Below are positions 34,624-42,386 of a stretch of 64,000 nucleotides of DNA, piece by piece (position 1 is the first letter of the stretch; each line of letters opens with the position of its first letter). This DNA comes from Methylobacter sp015476545 (GTDB lineage Bacteria > Pseudomonadota > Gammaproteobacteria > Methylococcales > Methylomonadaceae): contig NZ_CP197401.1 in NCBI RefSeq assembly GCF_052162025.1, positions 558,001-622,000 of the forward strand, read 5' to 3'. The translations under genes and the position numbers were made by a program. The notes beneath the pieces are model-generated. The model was not told the origin of the DNA. It did no database searches and saw only the letters and a program-made list of their open reading frames with translations.

Positions 34624-35073
34624 CTAACGGTCCAAACTCGATAAGGCGTAATCCGTAGTGCGCAATAGCGCTAGCGTATTGCGTCGCATAACTACATAAC
34701 GGTGAAAAGTTGAATAAGGCCAATCGGCCACCTGTTCAACCAGGCAGTGTTTTAGCGGATTGATATGGCAGTAATCGACATGAGCAGCATAGTCTTCATC
34801 GTCCCGAACCACATGCTCCCAAAAACGACATTGCCAAATACCCCTTTCGCCACGAGCCATACGGGCAGCGGAACGCCGCTCCGTAACCGGCAAGGCTTTG
34901 GAAAAACCTTGCTTGATAACCCGCCAACGGTTGGCGTTGTCATTATCACTTAGCGGTAATGTCCAAACGCAGTGTAGGTGTTCGGGCAATACAACCCAAG
35001 CGTCAATATAGAAAGGCCAGCGTTTGCGGGTTTCCTTAACGACGAGCCGAAGGGTATCAATATCGCGGATCAG
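34624..35073 (-). pseudogene. REP-associated tyrosine transposase (RAYT) core fragment
   Basis: The frame open from 35073 to the stop at 34624 reads IDTLRLVVKETRKRWPFYI, DAWVVLPEHLHCVWTLP, QCRFWEHVVRDDEDYAAHVDYCHINPLKHCL, VADWPYSTFHRYV. HLH is the HUH metal site and the DYCHINPLKH block carries the catalytic Tyr region of TnpA_REP proteins. The usual N-terminal start (about 25-30 residues) is missing: the frame begins right after a stop next to the right-hand REP, and the C-terminal end is replaced by translated REP sequence. A TTG at 34989 would begin after the WVV segment. It is probably inactive. Confidence 0.85.
34658..34689. repeat. REP palindrome, left copy
   Basis: A 32-bp element whose core CGCAATAGCGCTAGCGTATT (from 34661) is an imperfect palindrome, with the extension TCGCAT to one side. 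It is the inverted copy of 35076-35107, and lies inside the 3' end of the RAYT reading frame. Confidence 0.85.
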
Positions 35074-35075
35074 TC

Positions 35076-35107
35076 ATGCGGCGCAATACGCTAGCGCTAT
35101 TGCGCCC
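35076..35107. repeat. REP palindrome, right copy (inverted)
   Basis: Bases 35082-35104 are the exact reverse complement of 34661-34683, and matching extends to about 30 of 32 bases. Inverted REPs bracketing a RAYT gene are the expected source arrangement of REP elements. Confidence 0.85.
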
Positions 35108-35355
35108 TATGGGTTGCACCTTACCGCGTTGCGGAGATATTGAACAGGCTCATAGAAATACCAAATGCCAACGGGCATGGTATTTTTGAACTCCATCATG
35201 TTTTTTTGATAGACTTAAATCGCATACTTTGTGTCGCAGCTAACTCTATTCACTAGCGCATAGAGGAAAGTTCGGTTAAAAGACCAGTGCTAGAAACGAA
35301 GCGCATGGCTGCGCGCAAAATCACCTAAACGCTTCAATCAACATGGAAAAAAGGA

Positions 35356-36102
35356 ATGAGTTGTTCTATCAAACCCCTGCTGGCGGCTGGGTTGCTGCTA
35401 AGCGTTACCCCCTTCACCGGCCACGCGGCGCTAATTGATCGCGGCAACGGCCTGTTGTACGATGATATGCTCGATATTACCTGGCTACAAGATGCCAACT
35501 ACGCCAAAACCAGCGGCTATGATGTAGACGGCAAGATGGAATGGAGCAGGGCTACAGCCTGGGCAGACAATCTGGTTTATGGCGGTTACAGCGATTGGCG
35601 CCTGGCTAGCAACACACCTATTAATGGCAGTAGTTTTAATTACACTCTCAAATATGACGGTAGCAGCGACAGGGGCTACAACATCACAAGTCCCTATTCC
35701 GAGCTGGCCTACATGTATTATGCCAATCTGGATCTAAAGAGTTCCTTCAGTACCAGTGCAACTTCGCAAGAAGACTATGGCATATTCGGGAATGGTACTT
35801 ATAACGGTACCAATATAATCAGTTTCGGTCAGAACGATGTAGGTCTAGTGAAAAATTTACAAGCTTATTATTACTGGTCAGGTACAAATGTACCCAATTC
35901 GGCTTACGTATGGGCCTTCAATAATGCTAATGGTGATCAAATCTACTCTGATAAGACTAAACAATTTTATGCTTGGGCCGTTCGTGACGGTGATGTTGCC
36001 GGGTCGGCATCCGCTGTGCCAGTACCCGCCGCTCTCTGGTTGTTTAGCTCTGGCTTGCTGGGACTAATGGAGCTGAAGCGACGCGGCAGCATTATGCGAT
36101 AA
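35356..36102 (+). CDS. Secreted DUF1566 protein with C-terminal sorting signal (VPxPA-CTERM type)
   Basis: A 248-aa protein. A signal peptide (about 1-25, ending TGHA) precedes a DUF1566 domain (GLLYDDMLDITWLQDANYAK; WSRATAWADNLVYGGYSDWRLAS; YYYWSGT; YAWAVRDG). The C-terminus carries VPVPAALWLFSSGLLGL, a hydrophobic helix and RR, the PEP-CTERM-like signal recognised by exosortase/archaeosortase. It is likely exported and processed, possibly with extracellular polysaccharide. The ATG at 35356 has only a close AAGGA, so the start is uncertain. No exosortase gene is nearby. Confidence 0.85.
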   Translation: MSCSIKPLLAAGLLLSVTPFTGHAALIDRGNGLLYDDMLDITWLQDANYAKTSGYDVDGKMEWSRATAWADNLVYGGYSDWRLASNTPINGSSFNYTLKYDGSSDRGYNITSPYSELAYMYYANLDLKSSFSTSATSQEDYGIFGNGTYNGTNIISFGQNDVGLVKNLQAYYYWSGTNVPNSAYVWAFNNANGDQIYSDKTKQFYAWAVRDGDVAGSASAVPVPAALWLFSSGLLGLMELKRRGSIMR

Positions 36103-36250
36103 TTTGTTTATTGGTGTGATTCGGTAATCTTGGAGGGCAGGGCAATAAGTGCGTGGGACACGGTTCGTACCTCACCGCGACTTACGCGTTAAGAAGGTTT
36201 CAGACATAAATAAAGCTCGACAGAAAAAACGCGAAAAGTCTGGCTGGACA

Positions 36251-36385
36251 ATGGAAGAGATAAAGAAAAATGCTGAAAAAGAGCTGGAAGAATTCAAGAA
36301 GATCTCAAAAAATGAACCTGCCGATTTGGTGTCTGGAGATATGGACAAAATAATTCGTGGAGAGGATGACGATGAACAAAAATAA
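36251..36385 (+). CDS. Small acidic/basic helical protein, first of an overlapping pair
   Basis: Not recognised. From ATG 36251 it gives 44 aa: MEEIKKNAEKELEEFKKISK, then a tail ending GDMDKIIRGEDDDEQK. The frame is open back to a GTG at 36149, but that part is translated repeat sequence (GTRFVPHRDLR), so it is less likely to be coding up to about 36195. It is very charged and probably helical. It overlaps the next small gene by 14 bp. Confidence 0.45.
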   Translation: MEEIKKNAEKELEEFKKISKNEPADLVSGDMDKIIRGEDDDEQK

Positions 36386-36512
36386 CCGCCCTTTAACGGA
36401 AGAAGAAAAGCAAACGAAGCCATTGCCTGGTGAGATTTCTCCTCAAGATGCTGCCGCAAAGGCGAGGGAATTTGCTGTGCAAGAGAAAGCCAAGTTAAGA
36501 AATAAAAAATAG
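36372..36512 (+). CDS. 46-aa charged protein overlapping the previous gene
   Basis: MNKNNRPLTEEEKQTKPLPG, then EISPQDAAAKAREFAVQEKA and KLRNKK. The ATG has GGAGAGGAT 6-9 nt upstream, inside the end of the preceding gene, which argues that it is translated. It is hydrophilic and mostly helical, with no known domain I can name. The coupled layout of two very small genes resembles toxin-antitoxin or phage-type pairs, but nothing more can be said. Confidence 0.5.
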   Translation: MNKNNRPLTEEEKQTKPLPGEISPQDAAAKAREFAVQEKAKLRNKK

Positions 36513-36515
36513 CGT

Positions 36516-36552
36516 GTAGGATACGGTGAGTGGAGCATGAACCACATCCTAC
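36516..36552. repeat. GTAGGAT-type palindromic repeat
   Basis: GTAGGAT..GGT (36516-36526) and ACC..ATCCTAC (to 36552) form an interrupted inverted repeat. Related sequence occurs near 36150-36190, 37282-37315, 33506-33526 and 46577-46654, so this is a dispersed intergenic family. Confidence 0.6.
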
Positions 36553-36596
36553 GTGCCAAAACGTCAGTAACAACCGTTAGCAAAGGAGAAAATGAA

Positions 36597-36974
36597 ATGA
36601 TACAAAGGGAATTCTACTTGGTTCCTGAGGAAATCTTCCGCTTGGGCAATTCCAACGACCCTAAGCTTTCCAATGTCCGTTCAAGAGACGTAGATACCAC
36701 CACAATCAATGGAATCTTGATGGTGATCGCGAACGGAAAGGGTATCAGCGTCTTTGATAAAGAAGGGATTATGCAGTCGCCGATGAACGGATGGGTGTGG
36801 CGATTTGCGCCTAATACAACGTTTCCTCTTGGGCTCAAGCTTGTTCAAGATAAGCCGCACCATTACTGTATAGCTCCCTCTCAGAATATGCCCATAGACA
36901 AATACAAAGGACTGCTCGAGGAGCTGGCACTCAAGGCAAAACGTGTATTTAAGAAAGAAGGTCAAATTGCATGA
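36597..36974 (+). CDS. Probable Tse2-family toxin (ADP-ribosyltransferase-like)
   Basis: From ATG 36597 (AAAGGAG 8 nt upstream; an earlier ATG at 36537 lies in the repeat) the protein is 125 aa. It aligns by eye with Pseudomonas Tse2: GISVFDKEGIMQSP (49-62; Tse2 has GTSVFDRAGVL), PLGLKLVQD (77-85; Tse2 PPDLKVKQD), HYCIAPSQNMP (89-99; Tse2 HYTIMPAKPM) and a helical tail. Tse2 is a cytoplasm-acting effector with an ADP-ribosyltransferase-like fold. No type VI secretion gene is present here, so a toxin-antitoxin role is more likely. The stop overlaps the next gene by 4 bp. Confidence 0.7.
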   Translation: MIQREFYLVPEEIFRLGNSNDPKLSNVRSRDVDTTTINGILMVIANGKGISVFDKEGIMQSPMNGWVWRFAPNTTFPLGLKLVQDKPHHYCIAPSQNMPIDKYKGLLEELALKAKRVFKKEGQIA

Positions 36975-37204
36975 AATCGCTGCAACTTAATTTGGTAGAG
37001 TCGGATGTTCGACTTATTCTTGAGGCGCTTCACGAGCTGGAAGCAAAGTGGGCGGCTATCTGTGAAGCTTCCGATGATGAAGACGAAGTTGCTGAATACG
37101 GGAATGATTTGATCGAGCTTCGGCTATTGCTCAAAACTACAGAAGCCCAAGCAGTCGACGTCTTCGGTAGCGGGGTGAAGAATTTCAGCAGAGAGTCGCT
37201 GTAA
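36971..37204 (+). CDS. Probable cognate antitoxin (Tsi2-like in size and position)
   Basis: A 77-aa, strongly acidic, all-helical protein (SDVRLILEALHELEAKWAAI; SDDEDEVAEYGNDLIELRLL). It starts inside the toxin stop codon (ATGA). Tsi2, the immunity protein of Tse2, is also 77 aa and a small helical hairpin, but I see no clear residue-level similarity, so the antitoxin call rests on size, charge, fold and coupling. Confidence 0.6.
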   Translation: MKSLQLNLVESDVRLILEALHELEAKWAAICEASDDEDEVAEYGNDLIELRLLLKTTEAQAVDVFGSGVKNFSRESL

Positions 37205-37401
37205 TTGCTAACCAAGCCACGCACCGATGGGAAACCGCCTCTTTCGCTCTGATTTTCCATTGGTGACGTTTAATAAAAAATAGGATGCGGTTCGGACCTC
37301 ACCGCACCTACGTGCTATTAAAAGGCAAGTTCCCGGCAACTTTATTGAGGAAACTTTAATTAAAGAAAGTCAGTCTTCAAACAAGCGAGTTTTCGGCAGG
37401 C

Positions 37402-37429
37402 AAAAAAAAGGCGGTTAAAAAAACCGCCT
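37402..37429 (-). terminator. Intrinsic terminator on the minus strand
   Basis: An 8-bp stem (AGGCGGTT with AACCGCCT) and a T-rich loop are followed on the minus strand by seven T residues. Orientation fits only a minus-strand transcript. Confidence 0.8.
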
Positions 37430-37505
37430 CAGAAAAAATACATTAGGAAGATATAACGCAACTTTCAGCTACCAGGCTCTAACAGAGCCTTAAAAGTTAG
37501 GTTAA
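37402..37505 (-). ncRNA. Candidate minus-strand small RNA
   Basis: Read on the minus strand: a hairpin AGGCTCT-GTT-AGAGCCT (37474-37490) enclosed by AACTTT/AAAGTT (37460-37498), a short linker, and an intrinsic terminator AGGCGGTT/AACCGCCT with seven T's (37402-37429). No minus-strand protein gene lies upstream to need that terminator. A weak promoter (TTGCCA, 16 bp, TAACCT) lies just upstream. The exact 5' end is a guess. Confidence 0.45.
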
Positions 37506-37629
37506 TAATAGCAGCGGATATGGCAAATAAAAATGTGACATATTGTCGCAGATGAATTAGAGGTAGATTTTAAGCCGTAAGACCGGTAAATTTACTAACC
37601 AAAATATAATTACCTAGCGCACATTTTTA

Positions 37630-39015
37630 ATGTCAATGCTCTCGCACGTTTCGCCCAAATCGGAAATTTCTGCCCGACAAAATCTGAAGTGGATCTTCAT
37701 CCTCAGGAATCTGATGATCGTCAGTGAGGGGGGGCTTGTTTTTTTATCCATCTACGGACTTAATATCCGCCTGCCGCAGGAGCAGTTATGGCTGGTGATA
37801 CTCTCGATTGCGGCCGTCAATCTCTATACCTGGATGCGCTTGAAGACGGATGACCCGGTTACCGAACTGGAAATTTTCTCACAGCTGGCTATCGATGTCT
37901 TCGGGATTGCATCCTTGCTGTATCTGACCGGCGGCGCATCGAACCCGATCATCTGGATGTTTCTGCTGCCGCTGATTATTACCGCGATCATGCTGCCGCA
38001 GTCCTATGCCTGGTATATGGTGATTTTGACCACTTCCATGTACACGATATTGATTGGCTACAATATTCCCTTGCCTTCGATAGAGCCGCACATGCCCAAT
38101 CCGGACCTGATGCCTCCAGAGATGGCGCATTACGACACACTGCAGAAAATGCATGCCATGAGCGACAAGCATTACTTCAATCTGCATATGTTCGGGATGT
38201 GGTTTGGTTTTGTATTCAGTGCCGGCCTGGTCGCGTTCTTTGTCGTCGAACTGGCTAAAACAATGAGAAATCAGGAGCGGTATCTGGCTGAAGCGCGCGA
38301 AAACGCATTAAGGGACGAGCGCGTCGTGTCATTGGGTACGCTGGCAGCCAGCGCGGCCCACGATATGGGCACGCCATTGGGCACGATTGCCATCGTCGCT
38401 CACGAGCTGGAACAGGAGTATCCGATCCATCGTTTTCCTGATTTGCACGAGAAAGTGCTGATCATGAAGCAACAGATTGAGCGTTGCAAAGAGGCGCTGT
38501 CGGTCATGTCGGCCTCGGCCGGCGAGATGCGCGCCGAATCGGGTAGGGTTATGCTGCTGACCGACTATATCGATAATGTGCTCAACCAGTGGCGCACGCA
38601 TAAGCCCGGTGCGAAATTGAATTTTTTTATCGATCCCCATGTTGCCGTGGACGCTGAAATCATTGCCGAGCGCACGCTGACGCATTCGATCATCAACATC
38701 CTGAACAATGCGGCCGAGGCGTCTCCTGCTGAACTGGGCGTTGAATTTCATGCAGCCTGGGACAGGCATCATGCCCATATCAGGATTCGCGATTATGGCC
38801 CCGGCCTACCGCCGGAACTGATAGAACTGGCAGGCAAGCAGCCCGTCATCAGCAAGACGCGAGGACTGGGGGTCGGGTTATTTTTGACTTATTCCACTAT
38901 CAATCGCCTAGGCGGTAAAATTAATTTTTATAATGTCGAATCAGGCGGTGCCTGCGTAGAAATCACACTGCCCCTTTTGAATAGAGAGGATAACGATGCC
39001 AACCCAGGATATTGA
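37630..39015 (+). CDS. RegB/PrrB-type redox sensor histidine kinase
   Basis: A 461-aa membrane kinase. Six hydrophobic helices fill about 22-210; the segment LTGGASNPIIWMFLLPL (100-116) matches the RegB GG..NP quinone-sensing motif. The H-box is ASAAHDMGTPLGT (His244), and the ATPase domain has NNAAEASP, DYGPGLP and GLGVGLFLTYS. RegB-type kinases respond to respiratory redox state. No redox cysteine is seen near the H-box, unlike Rhodobacter RegB. The response regulator overlaps its 3' end by 20 bp. Confidence 0.88.
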   Translation: MSMLSHVSPKSEISARQNLKWIFILRNLMIVSEGGLVFLSIYGLNIRLPQEQLWLVILSIAAVNLYTWMRLKTDDPVTELEIFSQLAIDVFGIASLLYLTGGASNPIIWMFLLPLIITAIMLPQSYAWYMVILTTSMYTILIGYNIPLPSIEPHMPNPDLMPPEMAHYDTLQKMHAMSDKHYFNLHMFGMWFGFVFSAGLVAFFVVELAKTMRNQERYLAEARENALRDERVVSLGTLAASAAHDMGTPLGTIAIVAHELEQEYPIHRFPDLHEKVLIMKQQIERCKEALSVMSASAGEMRAESGRVMLLTDYIDNVLNQWRTHKPGAKLNFFIDPHVAVDAEIIAERTLTHSIINILNNAAEASPAELGVEFHAAWDRHHAHIRIRDYGPGLPPELIELAGKQPVISKTRGLGVGLFLTYSTINRLGGKINFYNVESGGACVEITLPLLNREDNDANPGY

Positions 39016-39544
39016 TAAACCGCGCCTGCTGCTCGTTGATGATGACGAGACCTTTTGCAATGTACTCAAGAGCGCTTTGCAAAAAAGAAATTATGAAGTG
39101 CTGGTGGCCAATAATGTAAAAAGCGGCATCATGCTGGCCGAACAAAATCTGCCGGAATATGCCGTGATTGATTTGCGCATCGGTCATGAGTCCGGTCTGG
39201 AGCTGGTCAAGAAACTGATTTCTTTGGACGACAATACGCAGATCGTGATGCTGACCGGTTTTGCCAGCATTGCTACGGCCGTTGAGGCTATAAAGCTCGG
39301 TGCTGTCCATTATTTGACCAAGCCGGCCAATGCCGATGAAATCGTGGGCGCCTTGCATAAAAACGAAGGCGATTCATCGGTATCGATCAGCGAAACGCCT
39401 TTGTCGGTAAAGCGCCTGGAGTGGGAACACCTGCAGAAAGTCCTGATGCAGCATGACGGCAATATATCGGCCGCGGCCAGAGCCCTGCACATGCACAGAC
39501 GTACATTGCAAAGGAAACTGGAGAAGCGGCCGGTGCGGGAATAG
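38996..39544 (+). CDS. RegA/PrrA-type response regulator
   Basis: A 182-aa regulator: receiver domain (about 9-122) with acidic pocket VDDDE, phospho-acceptor Asp59 in VIDLRIG and Lys in HYLTKPANAD; then a Fis-type helix-turn-helix (LEWEHLQKVLMQHDGNISAA, ARALHMHRRTLQRKL). This short receiver-Fis form is the RegA/ActR architecture, which binds DNA without a sigma-54 domain. GAGAGGATAACG precedes the ATG inside the kinase gene. Confidence 0.9.
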   Translation: MPTQDIDKPRLLLVDDDETFCNVLKSALQKRNYEVLVANNVKSGIMLAEQNLPEYAVIDLRIGHESGLELVKKLISLDDNTQIVMLTGFASIATAVEAIKLGAVHYLTKPANADEIVGALHKNEGDSSVSISETPLSVKRLEWEHLQKVLMQHDGNISAAARALHMHRRTLQRKLEKRPVRE

Positions 39545-39546
39545 CT

Positions 39547-40353
39547 TTATCGGTCGTCTTTTTTCAAGGCCGCTTTCGCCTCATTCCAGAAAGCATCCAG
39601 TTCGGCCAGATCGCAGTCTCTCAGATCGCGGCCTGACGCCTGGACCTGTTGCTCTATATATTGAAAGCGCCTGGAGAATTTTTTCGTGCTCTCCTTGAGC
39701 GCGATTTCGGGATTGACCTTTAAATGCCGCGCCAGATTCACTGCCACCAGCAGCAAGTCGCCGACTTCCTCCTGGATATGCGCCTGATCGCCGGAGCGCC
39801 AGGCATCCTTGACTTCATCCAGCTCTTCCATGACTTTATCGAAAACCGGCAGCACCTCGGGCCAGTCGAAGCCGTGGCTGGCGGCGCGGTTCTGGATTTT
39901 CTCGCACTGCACCAGGGCCGGCAGATTGACCGCCACGCCTGATAGAACGCTGTCCTGTTCCACGGCCTTGTTTTTCTGCTGTCGTTCCAGGGCTTTCGCC
40001 TGCTCCCAGGCCTGTTTGCGTTCCTCATCGCTGGTAAACACCGCATCCGAAAAAACATGGGGATGCCGGCGCACCAGTTTCTCGCAGATCGCCGCCGCGA
40101 CCTGCTCGAAATCGAACAGGCCGCGTTCCTCGGCGATGCGGGAATGGAAAACCACTTGCAGCAGCAGATCGCCCAGTTCCGAGCGCAGATCATCCAGATC
40201 ATTGCGCTCTATCGCATCGGCGACTTCATAGGCTTCTTCGATCGTATAAGGGATCAAACTGTAAAAATCCTGTTTGACGTCCCACTCGCAGCCGTGCTCC
40301 GGGTGGCGCAGGCGGGACATGATGTCCAACAGGTTTTGCGTATTTTTCAGCAT
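39547..40353 (-). CDS. mazG: Nucleoside triphosphate pyrophosphohydrolase MazG
   Basis: A 268-aa protein with two MazG repeats. The N-terminal one has CEWDVKQDFYSLIPYTIEEAYEVADAIE, ELGDLLLQVVFHSRIAEE; the C-terminal one has VMEELDEVKDAW and EEVGDLLLVAVNLARHL. The EExxE..ExxD metal motifs are present. It hydrolyses dNTPs or damaged NTPs to NMP and PPi. Convergent with the response regulator, 2 nt apart. Confidence 0.96.
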   Translation of the reverse strand: MLKNTQNLLDIMSRLRHPEHGCEWDVKQDFYSLIPYTIEEAYEVADAIERNDLDDLRSELGDLLLQVVFHSRIAEERGLFDFEQVAAAICEKLVRRHPHVFSDAVFTSDEERKQAWEQAKALERQQKNKAVEQDSVLSGVAVNLPALVQCEKIQNRAASHGFDWPEVLPVFDKVMEELDEVKDAWRSGDQAHIQEEVGDLLLVAVNLARHLKVNPEIALKESTKKFSRRFQYIEQQVQASGRDLRDCDLAELDAFWNEAKAALKKDDR

Positions 40354-40362
40354 GAGGCGTAA

Positions 40363-41295
40363 TTAAAGTGAGGAACCGAAATTCTCGCGATATTTTTCCC
40401 TGAACACATCCATGTCAAAGGCATGATTCTGGGTGCCGTGATGTTCGATTTTAATCGCGCCCATTAACGAGGCGATACGGCCGGTCATTTCCCAGTCCAT
40501 CTCGTTCATCAAGCCGTATAGAAGTCCTGCGCGATAGGCATCGCCGCAGCCAGTAGGGTCAAGCACGGCTTTGGGTTTTGCGGCAGGAATGTTAATGCAT
40601 TCGCCGCCGGTATAAATCTTGGAGCCATTGGCGCCCAAGGTGACAATCAGCGCTTCGACACGTTCAGCAATTTGCTCCAGCGACAGGCCGGTACGCTGCT
40701 GCATCAATTCGGATTCATAATCGTTCAGTGTGACCCAGGTGGCCAGATCCAGAAATCTGGTCAATTCCTCGCCGTTAAACATCGGCATGCCCTGGCCCGG
40801 ATCGAAGATAAACGGGATGTCCAGTTCGGCGAACTGCGCGGCGTGCAACTGCATGCCTTCTTTGCCGTCCGGCGCCACGATGCCGATGCAGATGTCGCGG
40901 TCCACAGGCACGGAGTTCAGATGCGAGAAGTTCATTGCGCCCGGATGGAAGGCCGTGATCTGATTGTCGTCTTCGTCGGTCGTGATATAGGCTTGGCCGG
41001 TATAATGGCCATCCAGGATCTGGATGAATTCGCTGGACAGGCCGTTCTGGCACATCCATTGCGCATACGGTTCGAAATCATGGCCGACCGTCGCCATCGC
41101 CAAAGGCTCTTCGCCCAGCAGTTTCAGATTATAGGCAATGTTGCCGGCGCAACCGCCGAATTCACGACGCATCACAGGAACCAGAAACGATACGTTAAGA
41201 ATATGGACTTTTTCCGGCAGAATATGGTTTTTAAACTTATCATGAAAAACCATGATGGTATCGTAAGCCATTGATCCGCATATCAGTGCGCTCAT
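40363..41295 (-). CDS. PfkB-family kinase, adenosine-kinase-like
   Basis: A 310-aa ribokinase-fold protein. The start MSALICGSMAYDTIMVFHDK, the GGCAGNIAYNLKLLGEEPLAM block (motif 1) and DPTGCGDAYRAGLLYG (anion hole and catalytic Asp, motif 2) are seen. The N-terminal half resembles bacterial adenosine kinases of the mycobacterial type, so adenosine salvage is the best guess, but sugar substrates cannot be excluded. It sits between mazG and dgkA on the same strand. Confidence 0.82.
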   Translation of the reverse strand: MSALICGSMAYDTIMVFHDKFKNHILPEKVHILNVSFLVPVMRREFGGCAGNIAYNLKLLGEEPLAMATVGHDFEPYAQWMCQNGLSSEFIQILDGHYTGQAYITTDEDDNQITAFHPGAMNFSHLNSVPVDRDICIGIVAPDGKEGMQLHAAQFAELDIPFIFDPGQGMPMFNGEELTRFLDLATWVTLNDYESELMQQRTGLSLEQIAERVEALIVTLGANGSKIYTGGECINIPAAKPKAVLDPTGCGDAYRAGLLYGLMNEMDWEMTGRIASLMGAIKIEHHGTQNHAFDMDVFREKYRENFGSSL

Positions 41296-41305
41296 TGTGT
41301 TCCTC

Positions 41306-41665
41306 TTATATTAAAATTAAAGTCCAGGTGACTGCTGCCCAAACTAGCGACAGCATAACCGCTGCAGAGCCAATATCCTTGGCTCTGCCGGATAATTCGT
41401 GATGTTCGAGCCCGACCCGGTCGACGACGGCCTCTACCGCTGAATTCAACAGTTCAACCAGCATGACCAGCACGATACTGCCGATCAGCAGCAGTTTTTC
41501 GACAGTGGTTTCTCCCAGCCAGACCGCCATCGGTGTAGTGATGACAAACAGGATCACTTCCTGTCTGAAGGCTTCTTCATGTATCCAGGTCGCTTTAAAG
41601 CCGGCAGCAGAAAAGAAGCATGCGTTTATCAGCCGTTGAAGGCCTTTTGCATTTTGATTCGCCAT
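41306..41665 (-). CDS. dgkA: Diacylglycerol kinase
   Basis: A 119-aa inner-membrane protein of the DgkA family: INACFFSAAGFKATWIHEEAFRQE, the catalytic LLNSAVEAVVDRVGLEHHELSGRAKDIGSAAV and three transmembrane helices. It rephosphorylates diacylglycerol released from membrane-derived glycan synthesis to phosphatidic acid. Length is normal. Confidence 0.95.
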   Translation of the reverse strand: MANQNAKGLQRLINACFFSAAGFKATWIHEEAFRQEVILFVITTPMAVWLGETTVEKLLLIGSIVLVMLVELLNSAVEAVVDRVGLEHHELSGRAKDIGSAAVMLSLVWAAVTWTLILI

Positions 41666-41858
41666 TATGTTTCGTTAAGTGATCAAAAACCGCCAATGAT
41701 ACACAATCTGTGGGGGAGTTTGGTTACAAACAGCGTAATAAACCGCTCAAACTCTGTACGATTTAAGAAAACCCACGGAAAGTCAAAAGCTTGCAGTTCA
41801 TATAAACGCGTTATTCGCAAACTTATCCACAGATTTTGTGCATAACTGGCGGGCTGGC

Positions 41859-42248
41859 TTACTCTTCAATCGACTGACGATAAGCCTCGGCATCCATTAA
41901 TCGATCCAGATCGGACGGATCATCCGCTTTAACGCAAAAAAGCCAGGCCTGATAAGCATCGTCATTAACCTGTTCAGGTTCATCAGTCAGGGCGGCATTG
42001 ACGGCGACAATTTCGCCGGCAACCGGACTGAATATATCCGATGCGGTTTTGACCGACTCCACGACTGCACACTGCTCCTGGGCGGCTACTTTGCGCCCCA
42101 ATTCAGGCAACTCGATATAAACCAGATCGCCCAATTCTCCCTGGGCAAAATCCGTTATGCCGACACGCACTACATTGTCGTTTTCCAGCAGCGCCCATTC
42201 ATGGGTTTTGGCATATTTCAGGTTTTCCGGCAAATCACTCATGTTCAT
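41859..42248 (-). CDS. gcvH: Glycine cleavage system H protein
   Basis: A 129-aa lipoyl carrier. The lipoyl-lysine lies in VVESVKTASDIFSPVAGEI; the start MNMSDLPENLKYAKTHEWAL is typical. It shuttles the methylamine group between GcvP, GcvT and lipoamide dehydrogenase, linking glycine to one-carbon units. The other gcv genes are not here and no glycine riboswitch is seen. Divergent from the RND adaptor gene. Confidence 0.97.
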   Translation of the reverse strand: MNMSDLPENLKYAKTHEWALLENDNVVRVGITDFAQGELGDLVYIELPELGRKVAAQEQCAVVESVKTASDIFSPVAGEIVAVNAALTDEPEQVNDDAYQAWLFCVKADDPSDLDRLMDAEAYRQSIEE

Positions 42249-42386
42249 CTCTCAAAGTAGTGTTTACGTAGCTTGTATTGTTGATTTCAAGGATAACGCG
42301 CTATTTTTTAAAAACAACAAAAAAATTCATTTATCCGATACGCTGGCCTTATAATTCGGACAATCTCTACAAGACCCATCAATTCC

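Larger units (their letters stand above)
37205..37629. other. Gap before regB with a repeat and a candidate small RNA
   Basis: 425 bp without a protein gene. It contains a GTAGGAT-type repeat at about 37282-37315 and, on the minus strand, a stem-loop with a T-run (37402-37429) preceded by another hairpin (37460-37498). The regB promoter should lie at its right end. Confidence 0.6.

Noticed and set aside
35255..35275. RNase P RNA signature
   Set aside because: AGAGGAAAGTTCGG recalls the RNase P P4 region, but no other conserved segment or room for the full RNA exists here.
36149..36250. N-terminal extension of the small gene back to the GTG at 36149
   Set aside because: The first part translates a dispersed repeat related to 37282-37315, so the shorter start at 36251 is preferred.
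42249..42386. Glycine riboswitch upstream of gcvH
   Set aside because: The tandem aptamer would not fit and its conserved bases are absent.
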